Shown: positions 8,449 to 16,703 of the stretch, in pieces
How the letters are laid out: each line of letters opens with the position of its first letter
How positions within the stretch are numbered: position 1 is the stretch's first letter
Source: Deltaproteobacteria bacterium
Lineage (GTDB): Bacteria; Bdellovibrionota; FAC87; UBA2466
DNA: 64,000 nt
Assembly: GCA_016196825.1 (NCBI GenBank)
Contig: JACPWY010000052.1
Coordinates: forward strand, 1 to 64,000
Direction: 5' to 3'
Translations under genes and position numbers: made by a program
Notes under the pieces: model-generated
The model's input: the letters and a program-made list of their open reading frames with translations, nothing else
Database searches by the model: none
Told to the model about the DNA's origin: nothing

Positions 8449-9081
8449 ATGGCAAAGCATTTTCAATTTATATTGGTGGCACTTTTCATTTCCGTTCCAT
8501 TTCACCAAGCGTGGTCCGTGAACACCACAACGGAGGAAATGGATGAGGGAGTTTCACCTGAGAATTCTGCAGGCCCATGGCAATGTAGAGCGCGAGCCAA
8601 TGGGTTCGATAAACATGGCGAGCACTATGCTTCTGGAGCCTCAAAAAATGAAGCCTACAACCGGGTGAAACAGGTATGCGATCTCTTTCATTTTCCCGGT
8701 GCGTGCGTTGTTGAGAAGTGCTGGAGTAATCCAAATAATTTGGAATCATCGAACGGAGAAGACGGCGGGAACGACTCAAGCCTCAACAATTCAACGGTGG
8801 CTGACGGACAGGAATATCTTGGGTGTACGACAGATGACCAGCAGTGCGCCGCACGGGCAGCAAACCACGGCTATCGACACTATCGTACTGGGCAAACCTT
8901 TTGTCCGAAGGTAGTGCCAAAAGGTTGTTGGGGAGTCAGTGCGTCAGCAAACATCTTCGCTACAGATTCGGTAGAGAATGATCGCGTTGCCAACGAATGG
9001 TGTCCCCGGTTTACTAAGCAGATTCTTTGTGTCAGCCAATTCGGCTGCTCGTGGACGAACGGTCGATGTGTTAATGACTAG
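8449..9081 (+). CDS. Secreted cysteine-rich protein of unknown function
   Basis: A 210-residue protein with a clear signal peptide (hydrophobic residues 7-18, likely cleavage after WS near residue 23). The mature part starts with an acidic linker. It then has a WQCRARANGF ... ACVVEKC segment with spaced Cys residues, resembling small exported domains in which a conserved Cys pair forms a disulfide. A second Cys-rich half follows (CTTDDQQCAA, CWGVS, CPRF, CVSQFGCSW). Altogether about a dozen Cys suggest several disulfides in the periplasm or outside. GGGAGG precedes ATG 8449. I do not recognise the family. Its position behind the sigma operon makes co-response possible. Confidence 0.65.
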   Translation: MAKHFQFILVALFISVPFHQAWSVNTTTEEMDEGVSPENSAGPWQCRARANGFDKHGEHYASGASKNEAYNRVKQVCDLFHFPGACVVEKCWSNPNNLESSNGEDGGNDSSLNNSTVADGQEYLGCTTDDQQCAARAANHGYRHYRTGQTFCPKVVPKGCWGVSASANIFATDSVENDRVANEWCPRFTKQILCVSQFGCSWTNGRCVND

Positions 9082-9121
9082 AAGAACCGGAGAACCTAGA
9101 AGAGCCTAGAGAACTAAAAAA

Positions 9122-9194
9122 AGCCGACTGCCGGATTTGAACCGGCGACCTAGTCATTACGAATGACTTGCTCTACCAACTGAGCTAAGTCGGC
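9122..9194 (-). tRNA. tRNA-Thr (anticodon CGT)
   Basis: The minus strand folds as a complete 73-nt tRNA. It has a GCCGACT/AGTCGGC acceptor stem, a D arm GCTC..GAGC, an anticodon stem AGTCA/TGACT around loop TTCGTAA, and a T arm GCCGG TTCAAAT CCGGC. CCA is not encoded and a run of seven Ts follows the 3' end. It lies directly beside a tyrosine recombinase gene, as expected for an integration target. Confidence 0.95.
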
Positions 9195-9197
9195 CCA
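9157..9197. repeat. Direct repeat, left copy (att-like, inside tRNA-Thr)
   Basis: This 41-bp stretch covers the anticodon loop and 5' half of tRNA-Thr plus three flanking bases. It is repeated at 10641-10681 with 37 of 41 identical bases in the same orientation. The two copies bracket the recombinase gene. Confidence 0.7.
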
Positions 9198-9238
9198 ATG
9201 GCAGTACATAGTAGCCAGAATATATTGGTATTCAAGGC

Positions 9239-10465
9239 TCAAGACACTTTTCGGGGGCGAACCCTGTCGTTGCTAAAGGTCCTGTCATCGTGGAGGTATC
9301 GTTCGGTCGTGGTGATACTCTTGTGTCCAGCGGCGTCTCTGACGTCGATCAGCTTATTTTGGTATGTTCGGGCGGCTTTCGTGATCCAAGTGTGTCTGAG
9401 GTCGTGGATGTCGTAGTCCATTCCGAGGCGATTCATGAGTTCGCGCCAGCGGTCTGAGAGCGTGGATGGGCTCATCAGGTTTTTTTCACCAGACTCGATC
9501 CAATCACAGGTGTCGTTATAATCCACCCCGAGCCAGTGCGGTATATTTCGCTTCTCACTAAGTCGTCGAGTTCTTGGGCTCGATCGGCCCGGGGTTTTGA
9601 GCAGATCGAAGCCCGCTTTCTTATTCCGACTCAGTGTTTTTAATTGTCTTCTCACTTCCAGGCGGTCTTTGTAGACACAATCGGTTCCTTCATAGGCCAA
9701 CCCAAGGGACTCGGCTCGACGGAGCCCGTAGTGGTAACAGAGCATTACCCACGGTTTTATGTCCGTGAATTCTCCTGATGGGGAATTGATAAGGGCTTTT
9801 ATTTTCTTCCAATCAGGATCGGGAATGAATGTCCGCTCGTGGAAATCGGTTCCATCCATTCGGTATCTCTCGTTGCGCTCTAGCTTCCCCTCTGGGAGGC
9901 CCTCGAAGGCAACGAGAGGAACCTCGCCCCTGCGGTCTTTGTGCAACCACCGCATGAATTTGTTTGCTACCTGAACGACCTGTTTTTTTGTGAACGCCGC
10001 TTTGGGCACTTCCTGATCTTCCAGCAGATAGCGATACCAACGATCCTCCACCGATATCCAATCCTTGGGATTCAGGAGCTTAAACTTGGTGATAAAAGGT
10101 GAGAGTACATACTTTCGGAGATGGCTCATTTCGTGTTTCACCCGTCGTTCCGTGGTCAGGTGTGTTCTCAGGTGGTCCTCAAACTTCTCTATGGTGGCTG
10201 GACTCAAGAAGGCATTGCGATCCAAAATGGCCTCAATGCTCTCTAGATCTTTGAACTCCTCAGCATTGAGTCTACGCACGTACGATTCGAGCGCGACTCG
10301 ATTGTCTCGGATGTGGATATAGTTTTCGGCGGGGTGACGCTGGTTCGTTCCTTTGCCGTTTCGTACGATCCAACGTTTGATTACCAGCGTAATCTTACCG
10401 TGACGCGACGTTTCAAATCCTAGCTTCCAAGGATTGATGGTGATGTCTCTAAGCTGCTTTTTCAA
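9239..10465 (-). CDS. Tyrosine recombinase / integrase
   Basis: A 408-residue site-specific recombinase. The C-terminal catalytic domain (about residues 215-400) shows the full set of active-site residues. The first Arg is in YHYGLRRAESLGL, the beta-strand Lys in LLKTPGR, His-x-x-Arg in HDLRHTW, the second His in GHKSITTTERYLH and the nucleophile Tyr in that same block. The N-terminal half would be the arm and core-binding region. The frame opens with TTG at 10463-10465, so the start is not certain. It lies between tRNA-Thr and a degenerate copy of that tRNA, so I infer it integrated there and may still act on those sites. No excisionase or cargo gene accompanies it. Confidence 0.9.
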   Translation of the reverse strand: MKKQLRDITINPWKLGFETSRHGKITLVIKRWIVRNGKGTNQRHPAENYIHIRDNRVALESYVRRLNAEEFKDLESIEAILDRNAFLSPATIEKFEDHLRTHLTTERRVKHEMSHLRKYVLSPFITKFKLLNPKDWISVEDRWYRYLLEDQEVPKAAFTKKQVVQVANKFMRWLHKDRRGEVPLVAFEGLPEGKLERNERYRMDGTDFHERTFIPDPDWKKIKALINSPSGEFTDIKPWVMLCYHYGLRRAESLGLAYEGTDCVYKDRLEVRRQLKTLSRNKKAGFDLLKTPGRSSPRTRRLSEKRNIPHWLGVDYNDTCDWIESGEKNLMSPSTLSDRWRELMNRLGMDYDIHDLRHTWITKAARTYQNKLIDVRDAAGHKSITTTERYLHDDRTFSNDRVRPRKVS

Positions 10466-10466
10466 A

Positions 10467-10490
10467 GCCGACTCCTGTAGTTAAGTCGGC
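10467..10490. other. Hairpin made of tRNA-Thr acceptor-stem sequences
   Basis: GCCGACT (10467-10473) and AGTCGGC (10484-10490) are exactly the two strands of the nearby tRNA-Thr acceptor stem. Only ten bases separate them, directly upstream of the integrase start. It looks like a tRNA copy with its middle deleted, or a recombinase-binding site imitating the target. Confidence 0.4.
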
Positions 10491-10515
10491 AGAACTGAGG
10501 TTTTGAATGAGGACG

Positions 10516-10537
10516 GGTTGGTTGAATGCAACCAACC
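10516..10537. other. Perfect 9-bp-stem hairpin upstream of the integrase
   Basis: GGTTGGTTG and CAACCAACC are separated by AATG. No T tract follows on either strand. It may be an arm-type or regulatory site of the integrated element. Confidence 0.35.
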
Positions 10538-10640
10538 TCGGGCGAAAACTCAACCGCACCTTAAACAGCGCGATCTTTATCCCATTAAAACCATTAAGAA
10601 TTCGGCTTGAGAATTACTCAGTCGAAATCCCGCTACATTC

Positions 10641-10681
10641 TTACGAATGAGCTGCTCTACCGACTGAGCTACGTCGGCCCA
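10641..10681. repeat. Direct repeat, right copy; degenerate tRNA-Thr 5' half
   Basis: On the minus strand this reads as the acceptor 5' strand, D arm and anticodon loop (TTCGTAA) of a tRNA-Thr. The bases that follow no longer pair as an anticodon or T arm, so it is a pseudo-tRNA. It matches the left copy at 37 of 41 positions and is the likely right attachment junction. Confidence 0.65.
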
Positions 10682-10791
10682 AAAGGGCGAGGAACAAAAC
10701 ATTTTGTAAATCAAATTATAGGCTTAGTAAAGGCGCCGGAGCGGAAGGGGCACATGAACGGGGAGGTCAACGTTCGCAGCCTCCCCGGTGC

Positions 10792-11739
10792 TTACGACAC
10801 TCGCTTGCAGACCACCCACGCGCCGTTGCCCCATTGCTGTTCTGAGGGAAGGACTCGGTCCTCATTTTCAAAGTTCCATTCCAGGTAGCTTTTTGGATTG
10901 GAAACATCGACCGCTGCCCGATAAAGATGGCCGTTATACGGGTCGTGCCTGGTAGCACTTGTCCAAAAATTGTCCTTGAATGAAGCCTGAAAATACTCTC
11001 CGGCCGGGAATCTGCCCCAGTCGGCAATATCCTCTAGGTCTTCTTGAGTGGGGAGCACCCAACCAATTCCCAGTTTTTTACAGTAGATGGGAGCCTCCCT
11101 CCCAAGCAACTTCTTGGAGGATATTTTGCTCCAAATTCTTCCTTGTGGATCTTGAACCTCGTCACCCATCAATCTAAACAGCTTTTGGCTTCTCGCCGAG
11201 CCCCCAGTCCTGTTGAGCTTGATCAGCAGTGTCTTTAGGAAGGTTAAGAGCTTTAATGCGGGGGTTCCATCGTTCGCTCCCACGGAGAGGTGCGTGTCAG
11301 CGGCAAGCGAAAGCCTCATCTTCTCCAGGAATATGCGTATGGTGAGAGTTTCCCGTAGCCTGAGAAGCTGGGCATTCCCATCGTCAGAGTCAGCAACTTC
11401 TTCATTTTCCAAGGCCGTGACCAGTTTCTCAATTCGGGTGGCCAGTTCACTAGGAATTTCCCAAGGGAGACCGCCCAGGACGGACTGATACGTTTCGGTC
11501 AAGAATACTCTTGCGTTGACGCTCGCAATTTCTACCCCATCGCAGCCCCGTTTGGATATGGAAGGGTCCTTGGAGACGATCTGACAGTTCTTGGTTCTAA
11601 CCGTATCATCAGTCGGAGAATAGAAGATGACTAAAAAACGTTTCTCTTCGGGATCGAGCACCACGACATCAGCCCAAAGAAAAGAGGAAAAAATCGATAG
11701 CCAAACCGCACATATCACTCTGTTACGCCAGTTATTCAT
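10792..11739 (-). CDS. Secreted DUF1566-like (Lcl-type) protein
   Basis: A 315-residue protein with an N-terminal signal peptide (hydrophobic residues 8-22, cleavage near WA). The last ~115 residues match the DUF1566/Lcl-C pattern: GRIWSK, a Cys-Lys-x-Leu-Gly segment, GWVLPTQEDLEDI, FWTSATRHDP and a final WVVCK with the partner Cys. Such domains are found in surface or adhesion-related proteins of many bacteria; the molecular role is unknown. The N-terminal ~190 residues are a separate helical region that I do not recognise. The gene is isolated, transcribed towards the integrated element and starts with ATG 11739. Confidence 0.7.
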   Translation of the reverse strand: MNNWRNRVICAVWLSIFSSFLWADVVVLDPEEKRFLVIFYSPTDDTVRTKNCQIVSKDPSISKRGCDGVEIASVNARVFLTETYQSVLGGLPWEIPSELATRIEKLVTALENEEVADSDDGNAQLLRLRETLTIRIFLEKMRLSLAADTHLSVGANDGTPALKLLTFLKTLLIKLNRTGGSARSQKLFRLMGDEVQDPQGRIWSKISSKKLLGREAPIYCKKLGIGWVLPTQEDLEDIADWGRFPAGEYFQASFKDNFWTSATRHDPYNGHLYRAAVDVSNPKSYLEWNFENEDRVLPSEQQWGNGAWVVCKRVS

Positions 11740-11898
11740 GTGGGAGGAATAGCAAATGCCTCACTTATTCTCACGCGAAAAAATCTCTTTCTGGGAAGAA
11801 TACTGAGAAATACTTATCTGGGTGATTCCTCCTAGGCACGCCTCGGTTGAAATCGCAAAGGCTGACTTTGAAGATTTCACCAAGCTCCCAACTAATGA

Positions 11899-13362
11899 AT
11901 GATCTTCGCGTTTCCCCTCGGTATTGTGCAGCTGATGCGGTCTGTGGATTCTCGGGTTCGGCTCGGATCGGTGATCACTCTCATGATGGGCACGCTGATG
12001 GCGGCGATCGACTCGAGTATCGTCAATATTTCCATTCCCTCGATTCAGGCGAGCTACCGATCGCGCGTCGATGACGTCGGCTGGGTCGTGAGCGGTTACC
12101 TGCTCGCCTACGCGGTGGTGATGCCGCTCACTCAATATCTTATGGGGAGGCTTGGGCTGTTTCGCCTCTTCCTCATCGGGCTTTCCCTATTCACCGTCGG
12201 TTCGCTCTTTTGCGGTTTTGCACCCAACCTTCCGCTTCTGGTTTCGGCTCGCGTGATTCAGGCCGCCGGCGGCGGGGTTTTGACACCGGCTTCGATGGCC
12301 GTGTTGACGTCGCTCTATCCGCCCCAAAAGCGCGGGAGGGTGCTGGGGCTCTGGGGAATGGGGATTCTGATGGGGCCCGCGATCGGCCCGACCTTGGGTG
12401 GGGTTCTCACCCAACACTTTGGTTGGGCGTCGATATTTTTCGTGAATCTGCCTCTGGGTGTGATCGGGATCTTAGGCTGTTTCCGCTACGTTCGCGTTCT
12501 CAAGCTCGAGACACCTGAGCGCCATCCTCTGGATTGGCTTGGCTTCATCGCCTTTTCTGTTTTTCTCATCGCTCTTCTCTCAGCTGTCTCCCGTTTGGAG
12601 CAAAGCGGGGCGTTTTCCATTCCCACGCTCGGGGGCTTGACCGTCGCGTTCCTAGCTGTGGGAGCGTTTCTTGTGAGGGAACGAGGGCGGAACCACCCTT
12701 TGATTCGTCTTGGAATTTTTCGGCATCGAGCCTTTTCTGCGTGTCTCATTGTCACCTTCATCCGTGCGGCGGCCCTGTATGGGGGGATCTTTCTTCTGCC
12801 GTTTTTGCTCCAGGGGGTCTTGGGCTACACCGAGACGCAATCGGGTGTTGTGATGCTTCCGGGGGCAATTCTTATTGGTGCTCTCCTGCCGTTTTCTGGG
12901 CGCTGGTGTGACAGGCGAGGTGCTCGGGGCATTTCGATGTTGGGTCTCTTTGTTGTAGCGGTCTCCTTTTTTGTTTTGGCGGTGGTGGGTTCCCAGGCCT
13001 CGTTGTGGGTCATTTTGGTCAGCATGGCTCTCAGGGGTTTGGGCATGGGTCTTCTCATCACGCCCCTATCCGTGGCGACGGTGAACTCGGTGGCCCAAAA
13101 TGAGATCGCGATGGTTTCGGCTCTGAGTAGTTTGTCACAATCGATTGGCGGAGCGATGGGTGTGGCGGGGGTTTCGGTGCTTCACCAATTTGTGAAGTCT
13201 TCTCTCCAGGCGGCCGGAATCGGTGCAGTGGCGGCCGAGGGAGTCGCTGTGCAGCGGGGATTTTGGATGGCGGGTTTTCTCGTTTTTCTTTCCCTCATTC
13301 CCGCGTCAGAGGTCCCCCGGCTCAAGGCGTCGGCGCCGGCCGTGGGTGAGCTGCACGCATAG
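11899..13362 (+). CDS. MFS exporter, DHA2 (EmrB/QacA) 14-helix family
   Basis: A 487-residue drug-type major facilitator with about 14 membrane helices. The DHA2 signature segment is visible in helix 1 (AAIDSSIVNISIPSI). The loop 2-3 motif is GRLGLFRLF, and the motif C region in helix 5 is GPAIGPTLGGVL. It exports small molecules in exchange for protons; the substrate cannot be read from the sequence. ATG 11899 is the longest start, and ATG 11935 gives a more usual N terminus. Twelve bases separate its stop from the sulfite-oxidase-like gene, so the two probably share a transcript. No membrane-fusion partner is adjacent. Confidence 0.88.
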   Translation: MIFAFPLGIVQLMRSVDSRVRLGSVITLMMGTLMAAIDSSIVNISIPSIQASYRSRVDDVGWVVSGYLLAYAVVMPLTQYLMGRLGLFRLFLIGLSLFTVGSLFCGFAPNLPLLVSARVIQAAGGGVLTPASMAVLTSLYPPQKRGRVLGLWGMGILMGPAIGPTLGGVLTQHFGWASIFFVNLPLGVIGILGCFRYVRVLKLETPERHPLDWLGFIAFSVFLIALLSAVSRLEQSGAFSIPTLGGLTVAFLAVGAFLVRERGRNHPLIRLGIFRHRAFSACLIVTFIRAAALYGGIFLLPFLLQGVLGYTETQSGVVMLPGAILIGALLPFSGRWCDRRGARGISMLGLFVVAVSFFVLAVVGSQASLWVILVSMALRGLGMGLLITPLSVATVNSVAQNEIAMVSALSSLSQSIGGAMGVAGVSVLHQFVKSSLQAAGIGAVAAEGVAVQRGFWMAGFLVFLSLIPASEVPRLKASAPAVGELHA

Positions 13363-13374
13363 TATAATGATCAG

Positions 13375-14934
13375 ATGGAATTCATCTTGGCTTTTATCCT
13401 CGTCGCACCGGCCTTTGGATCGCTGCTTCGCCACAACACACGCCCTCTCCAGGCGGAGAGTCTGGTTGAAAATCTGGTTCCCTGGGAGACTCCCCTCTCT
13501 GGATTCTTCATCCGGAGTCACGCCGAGGTTCCGCGAGTGGACGAGAACCAGTGGTCGGTTACGATCGATGGGCTTGTTGAAAACGAGGTGACCTTCACGC
13601 TCGCTGAGTTGAGGGCAATGGAACAGGCGAGTCTCCACGCGGTTTTGGAATGTGCGGGCAATGGACGAGCGCTGATTTCGCCACGAACTGCCGGGGTGCC
13701 GTGGAAAAAGGGCGCGGTGGGAAATGCGGAGTGGACAGGGGTCCCGATCAACACTCTTCTGTCGCGTGCGAAGCCAAAGGCTGGGGCCAAGTATGTGACT
13801 CTCACTGGGGCCGATGTGCCTGCCCTCAAATCCACACCACAGTTCATCCGTAGCATCCCACTCGACAAAGCCCTCGAAGCGGGCACGCTCCTAGCTCTCC
13901 AGATGAATCGGGTCCCGCTGCCGCTTCTCCATGGAGGCCCCACCCGCATTGTCTTGCCGGGTTGGTATGGACAGAACTGGATCAAATGGGTGGTGAGGCT
14001 CACGCTCAGCGAGACCGAAGACCAGGGCTTCTTCATGAAAAAGGGGTACCGGATGCCGACGACGGCGATCACGCCGGAGACCAAATGGGACTCCGCGACC
14101 GGCACTCCCGTACAGGCCTTGCGCGTCCAGAGTCTCATCGTTTCTCCAATTGATGGGGAGAAGGTGAGCAAGAACTTTGAGATTCAGGGGAAGGCCTTCT
14201 CGGGGTCGGGGACAATTACAAAGATCGAGACCTCGATCGATCAGGGAAAAAATTGGGTGGCGGGCATGGTCGCTGGCGCGCACCCCGACGGTGGCTGGCA
14301 GGAATTCAGTGCGCCGATCGTGGCTCAAAAAAAGGGGCGCCTTGAGATCTGGTCTCGCGCCACCGACAGTGACGGTCATGTTCAGCCGCTCAAGCCCAAT
14401 TGGAACCCCGCCGGGTATCTCTACAATGCCATCGATCGTGTGGTGGTGAATGTGATGGAGAAACCGCCCGTCTTCGCCAAGGGGCTCCTCACAACAAAGT
14501 GTCTCACCTGCCACGATTTCAGTCTGATTGCCATTCAGCGGTTGAATGAGGTGGGTTGGGCGAAGGTGCTCGACAAGATGGAAGGGTTTGGCGCCGTCCT
14601 CACACCTGGGGAAAGAAAACAAATCCTAACCAATCTAGTGGCGACGGAGCCGATCGAATCGACCTCGCGAACTGAGTATGGCCAGGAAGCCAGCACCTTC
14701 CGAATGGTCCGCAGGACTCGCGATCCGCAGCGCGGTTCGGCGCTTTATAAAACTAATTGCGCCACCTGCCACGGCCAAAGTGGAGTCGGCGACAAGGCCC
14801 CGCGTTTAAGAGGCCGCGCGATCCCCCACGGCGTCTTTGAAAACTCCATTATAGAGGGCCGCGGCGAAATGCCTGCCTTCGCGGAAGCGCTTGACCCCCA
14901 GGCTATCAACGATATCCGGAGCTACCTGGAATAG
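13375..14934 (+). CDS. Sulfite-oxidase-like molybdoenzyme fused to c-type cytochrome domains
   Basis: A 519-residue exported enzyme. Residues about 1-15 form a signal-like segment. The molybdopterin domain follows (about 35-225), with Cys93 in LECAGNGR as the probable molybdenum ligand. A Mo-co dimerisation domain (about 250-360) comes next. The C-terminal part has two haem c attachment motifs, CLTCH near residue 376 and CATCH near 462. Fusing the oxidase to its own electron-accepting cytochromes resembles SorA/SorB sulfite dehydrogenase in a single chain. The natural substrate may be sulfite or a related oxyanion. It is probably periplasmic, passing electrons to cytochrome c. No molybdopterin synthesis genes are nearby. 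Confidence 0.85.
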   Translation: MEFILAFILVAPAFGSLLRHNTRPLQAESLVENLVPWETPLSGFFIRSHAEVPRVDENQWSVTIDGLVENEVTFTLAELRAMEQASLHAVLECAGNGRALISPRTAGVPWKKGAVGNAEWTGVPINTLLSRAKPKAGAKYVTLTGADVPALKSTPQFIRSIPLDKALEAGTLLALQMNRVPLPLLHGGPTRIVLPGWYGQNWIKWVVRLTLSETEDQGFFMKKGYRMPTTAITPETKWDSATGTPVQALRVQSLIVSPIDGEKVSKNFEIQGKAFSGSGTITKIETSIDQGKNWVAGMVAGAHPDGGWQEFSAPIVAQKKGRLEIWSRATDSDGHVQPLKPNWNPAGYLYNAIDRVVVNVMEKPPVFAKGLLTTKCLTCHDFSLIAIQRLNEVGWAKVLDKMEGFGAVLTPGERKQILTNLVATEPIESTSRTEYGQEASTFRMVRRTRDPQRGSALYKTNCATCHGQSGVGDKAPRLRGRAIPHGVFENSIIEGRGEMPAFAEALDPQAINDIRSYLE

Positions 14935-14955
14935 TGAGATGGTGGGGAGGGCCCT

Positions 14956-15336
14956 TTAAAGGAGTTCGTTGCGGAGGTGTTTGAGGGCGCATCGGCCGAG
15001 GAATTGGCGGCCGGTGTTTGAGCCCTTGAGCCACTCTTCGGGGGGGAAGAGATCGAAGAGGCCGATCTTGAAGAGTGTGGGAACGGCAAACATGAGCTCG
15101 CGCTCGATCTCACCTCGCTCGCCCAAGTTGTAGCGCTCCAGGTTGTGGAGCATCGTTGCGACCGTGCCGGTCTGGACGCTCGTGCCATCCTTCAATTTCA
15201 CGGCTGGGAGAGATTCTCCCTCGGCCAAAATCTTCCGGTTAATGCCAGCGAGTGCGTGGGAATGTAGGCTGTTTTCCATAGCTTTCACTAGCCGTAGCAC
15301 AAGTGTTTCGGTGCGATCAAGGCGGTGTTCCTGCAA
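14956..15336 (-). CDS. Small conserved-looking protein of unknown function
   Basis: A 126-residue soluble protein opening with TTG at 15334-15336. The central stretch (GESLPAVKLKDG, VQTGTVATMLHNLERYN, then GEIERELMF) resembles a short family of uncharacterised bacterial proteins I have seen, but I cannot name it safely. There is no signal peptide or membrane helix. It converges with the molybdoenzyme gene, with a 21-bp gap between stop codons. A later start would still include the conserved-looking core. Confidence 0.6.
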   Translation of the reverse strand: MQEHRLDRTETLVLRLVKAMENSLHSHALAGINRKILAEGESLPAVKLKDGTSVQTGTVATMLHNLERYNLGERGEIERELMFAVPTLFKIGLFDLFPPEEWLKGSNTGRQFLGRCALKHLRNELL

Positions 15337-15429
15337 CGGTTTATCCGCCCTACAGGTTGACTCTTAGCGTCTAAAGTCGCTAAAAGCAGAGGAACTATTA
15401 TTTGGCCTCAGAGGCCCGTTGGAGGTTCT

Positions 15430-16671
15430 GTGAAACTTAATTATTTCAATTGTTTGCGTTTCCTGCGGTGGTCATTGCTTTCCCTTTTTCTGGTTGTCTC
15501 GGCGGGCCAGGCCAAGGTTTATAGCAATATTCAGATCGCTGCCTATGGCGAGGACCGGAGTTTTCATCTCGAACAATGCCAGTCCAAGACATTTCTCAAT
15601 TTCATGGAAGAATTAGTATATCCCGCCATCAAGGGCGATGCGGTGAACCGAACCGGTGGGGAACACATTGATGCTGTGAAGGAGGGAGAAGGAATCGAGA
15701 TTCGTCTCACCGATAACGTGAGCACGTATCATGTGAAATACAAGGCGGCGGAGGAAGAAAATTCTGAGCGGGCGGGCCGAAGCTTCGCCGCAGTCGGATT
15801 CAAGAAAAAGGGGACGGTCGCCAAATACCTGGCTGATGCGAGCGACTCCTACTACTTGAGCTCCCTTGAGGAGGTCGGGGGCGATGCCGACCAGCTCCGC
15901 CTATTTTACGATGTCATCATGAGAATCATGACCAGGTGTGATGCCTCAGGTCTCGACGATCTTGGGGAAAAGACCCAGCAGGTCGCAGCCGACTTCATCG
16001 CCGTTTTGGTGGCAGAGCAGTACCGGCACCTCACGGGTGGCGACGGCGAGCTGGGCAGTCGTTTCAACTGGGACGATGCGCTCTTGCAGGTCACGTTGCT
16101 GGCGAGTTTCCACTCAGGCCAAACGGACAATGACTGGGGGATGTTCCTCGAAAAACAGTTCACGAACCAGGTTTTTGATCAGAGTTATCCCGATTACGAT
16201 GAGGATGGAAATCGCAAGAAGAACAAGTATGGAAAACCTGCGAATTTCTCGGTGTACCAGCAGTATCGTGATCCCCGCCGCGTTGACCTCGAAAAGCGAG
16301 ATAGCCAGCTCAACGATTACTGGCAACAGAATCCTGATTGTAGTCGCAGCGGCATCAACAAGACCCGCCGTGATTTCACCCTTATGGGAACTGAGATCAC
16401 ACAGTGGTTGCGCGACAACAAGAAGACCAAGAACCTGAATAAGGTTCTGACTTCCGTTAAGGCGCGAGGGGCTAGTAACGTCTTCCAGGCTATCTCGACC
16501 TATCTCATCAATGACGACACACCGACGAATCTCGGTCGAGGTTCGAAGACCCTCGTCAAAGGCGTCGTGGACCTCCTCATGGAGATTCGGGAAAACGCCG
16601 TCGACATGACACAGGATTTCGCGGCCGCTCAGGCGGCCAAGAAAGACAAGAAGCGCGGACCGCGCGCCTAG
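15430..16671 (+). CDS. Secreted protein of unknown function
   Basis: A 413-residue protein with a signal peptide (basic start, hydrophobic residues 14-26, cleavage after GQA near 28). It starts with GTG 15430, preceded by GGAGG nine bases upstream. The mature protein is mostly helical and charged, without recognisable domains. Cys residues are few (for example QCQS, TRCDAS, NPDCSRS) and the C terminus is very basic (KKDKKRGPRA). I do not recognise the family. It is a single-gene unit, and a weak TTGACT box near 15357 may be its promoter. Confidence 0.65.
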   Translation: MKLNYFNCLRFLRWSLLSLFLVVSAGQAKVYSNIQIAAYGEDRSFHLEQCQSKTFLNFMEELVYPAIKGDAVNRTGGEHIDAVKEGEGIEIRLTDNVSTYHVKYKAAEEENSERAGRSFAAVGFKKKGTVAKYLADASDSYYLSSLEEVGGDADQLRLFYDVIMRIMTRCDASGLDDLGEKTQQVAADFIAVLVAEQYRHLTGGDGELGSRFNWDDALLQVTLLASFHSGQTDNDWGMFLEKQFTNQVFDQSYPDYDEDGNRKKNKYGKPANFSVYQQYRDPRRVDLEKRDSQLNDYWQQNPDCSRSGINKTRRDFTLMGTEITQWLRDNKKTKNLNKVLTSVKARGASNVFQAISTYLINDDTPTNLGRGSKTLVKGVVDLLMEIRENAVDMTQDFAAAQAAKKDKKRGPRA

Positions 16672-16703
16672 CCGCGGGATGAAGAGTAATTTGTTCTTGG
16701 TGG

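Noticed and set aside
13891-14622. Minus-strand 243-codon frame opposite the sulfite-oxidase-like gene
   Set aside because: It is a shadow of the molybdoenzyme/cytochrome coding sequence.
15357-15390. Sigma-70 promoter for the secreted protein at 15430
   Set aside because: TTGACT is present but the -10 region is poor, so I do not list it as a feature.
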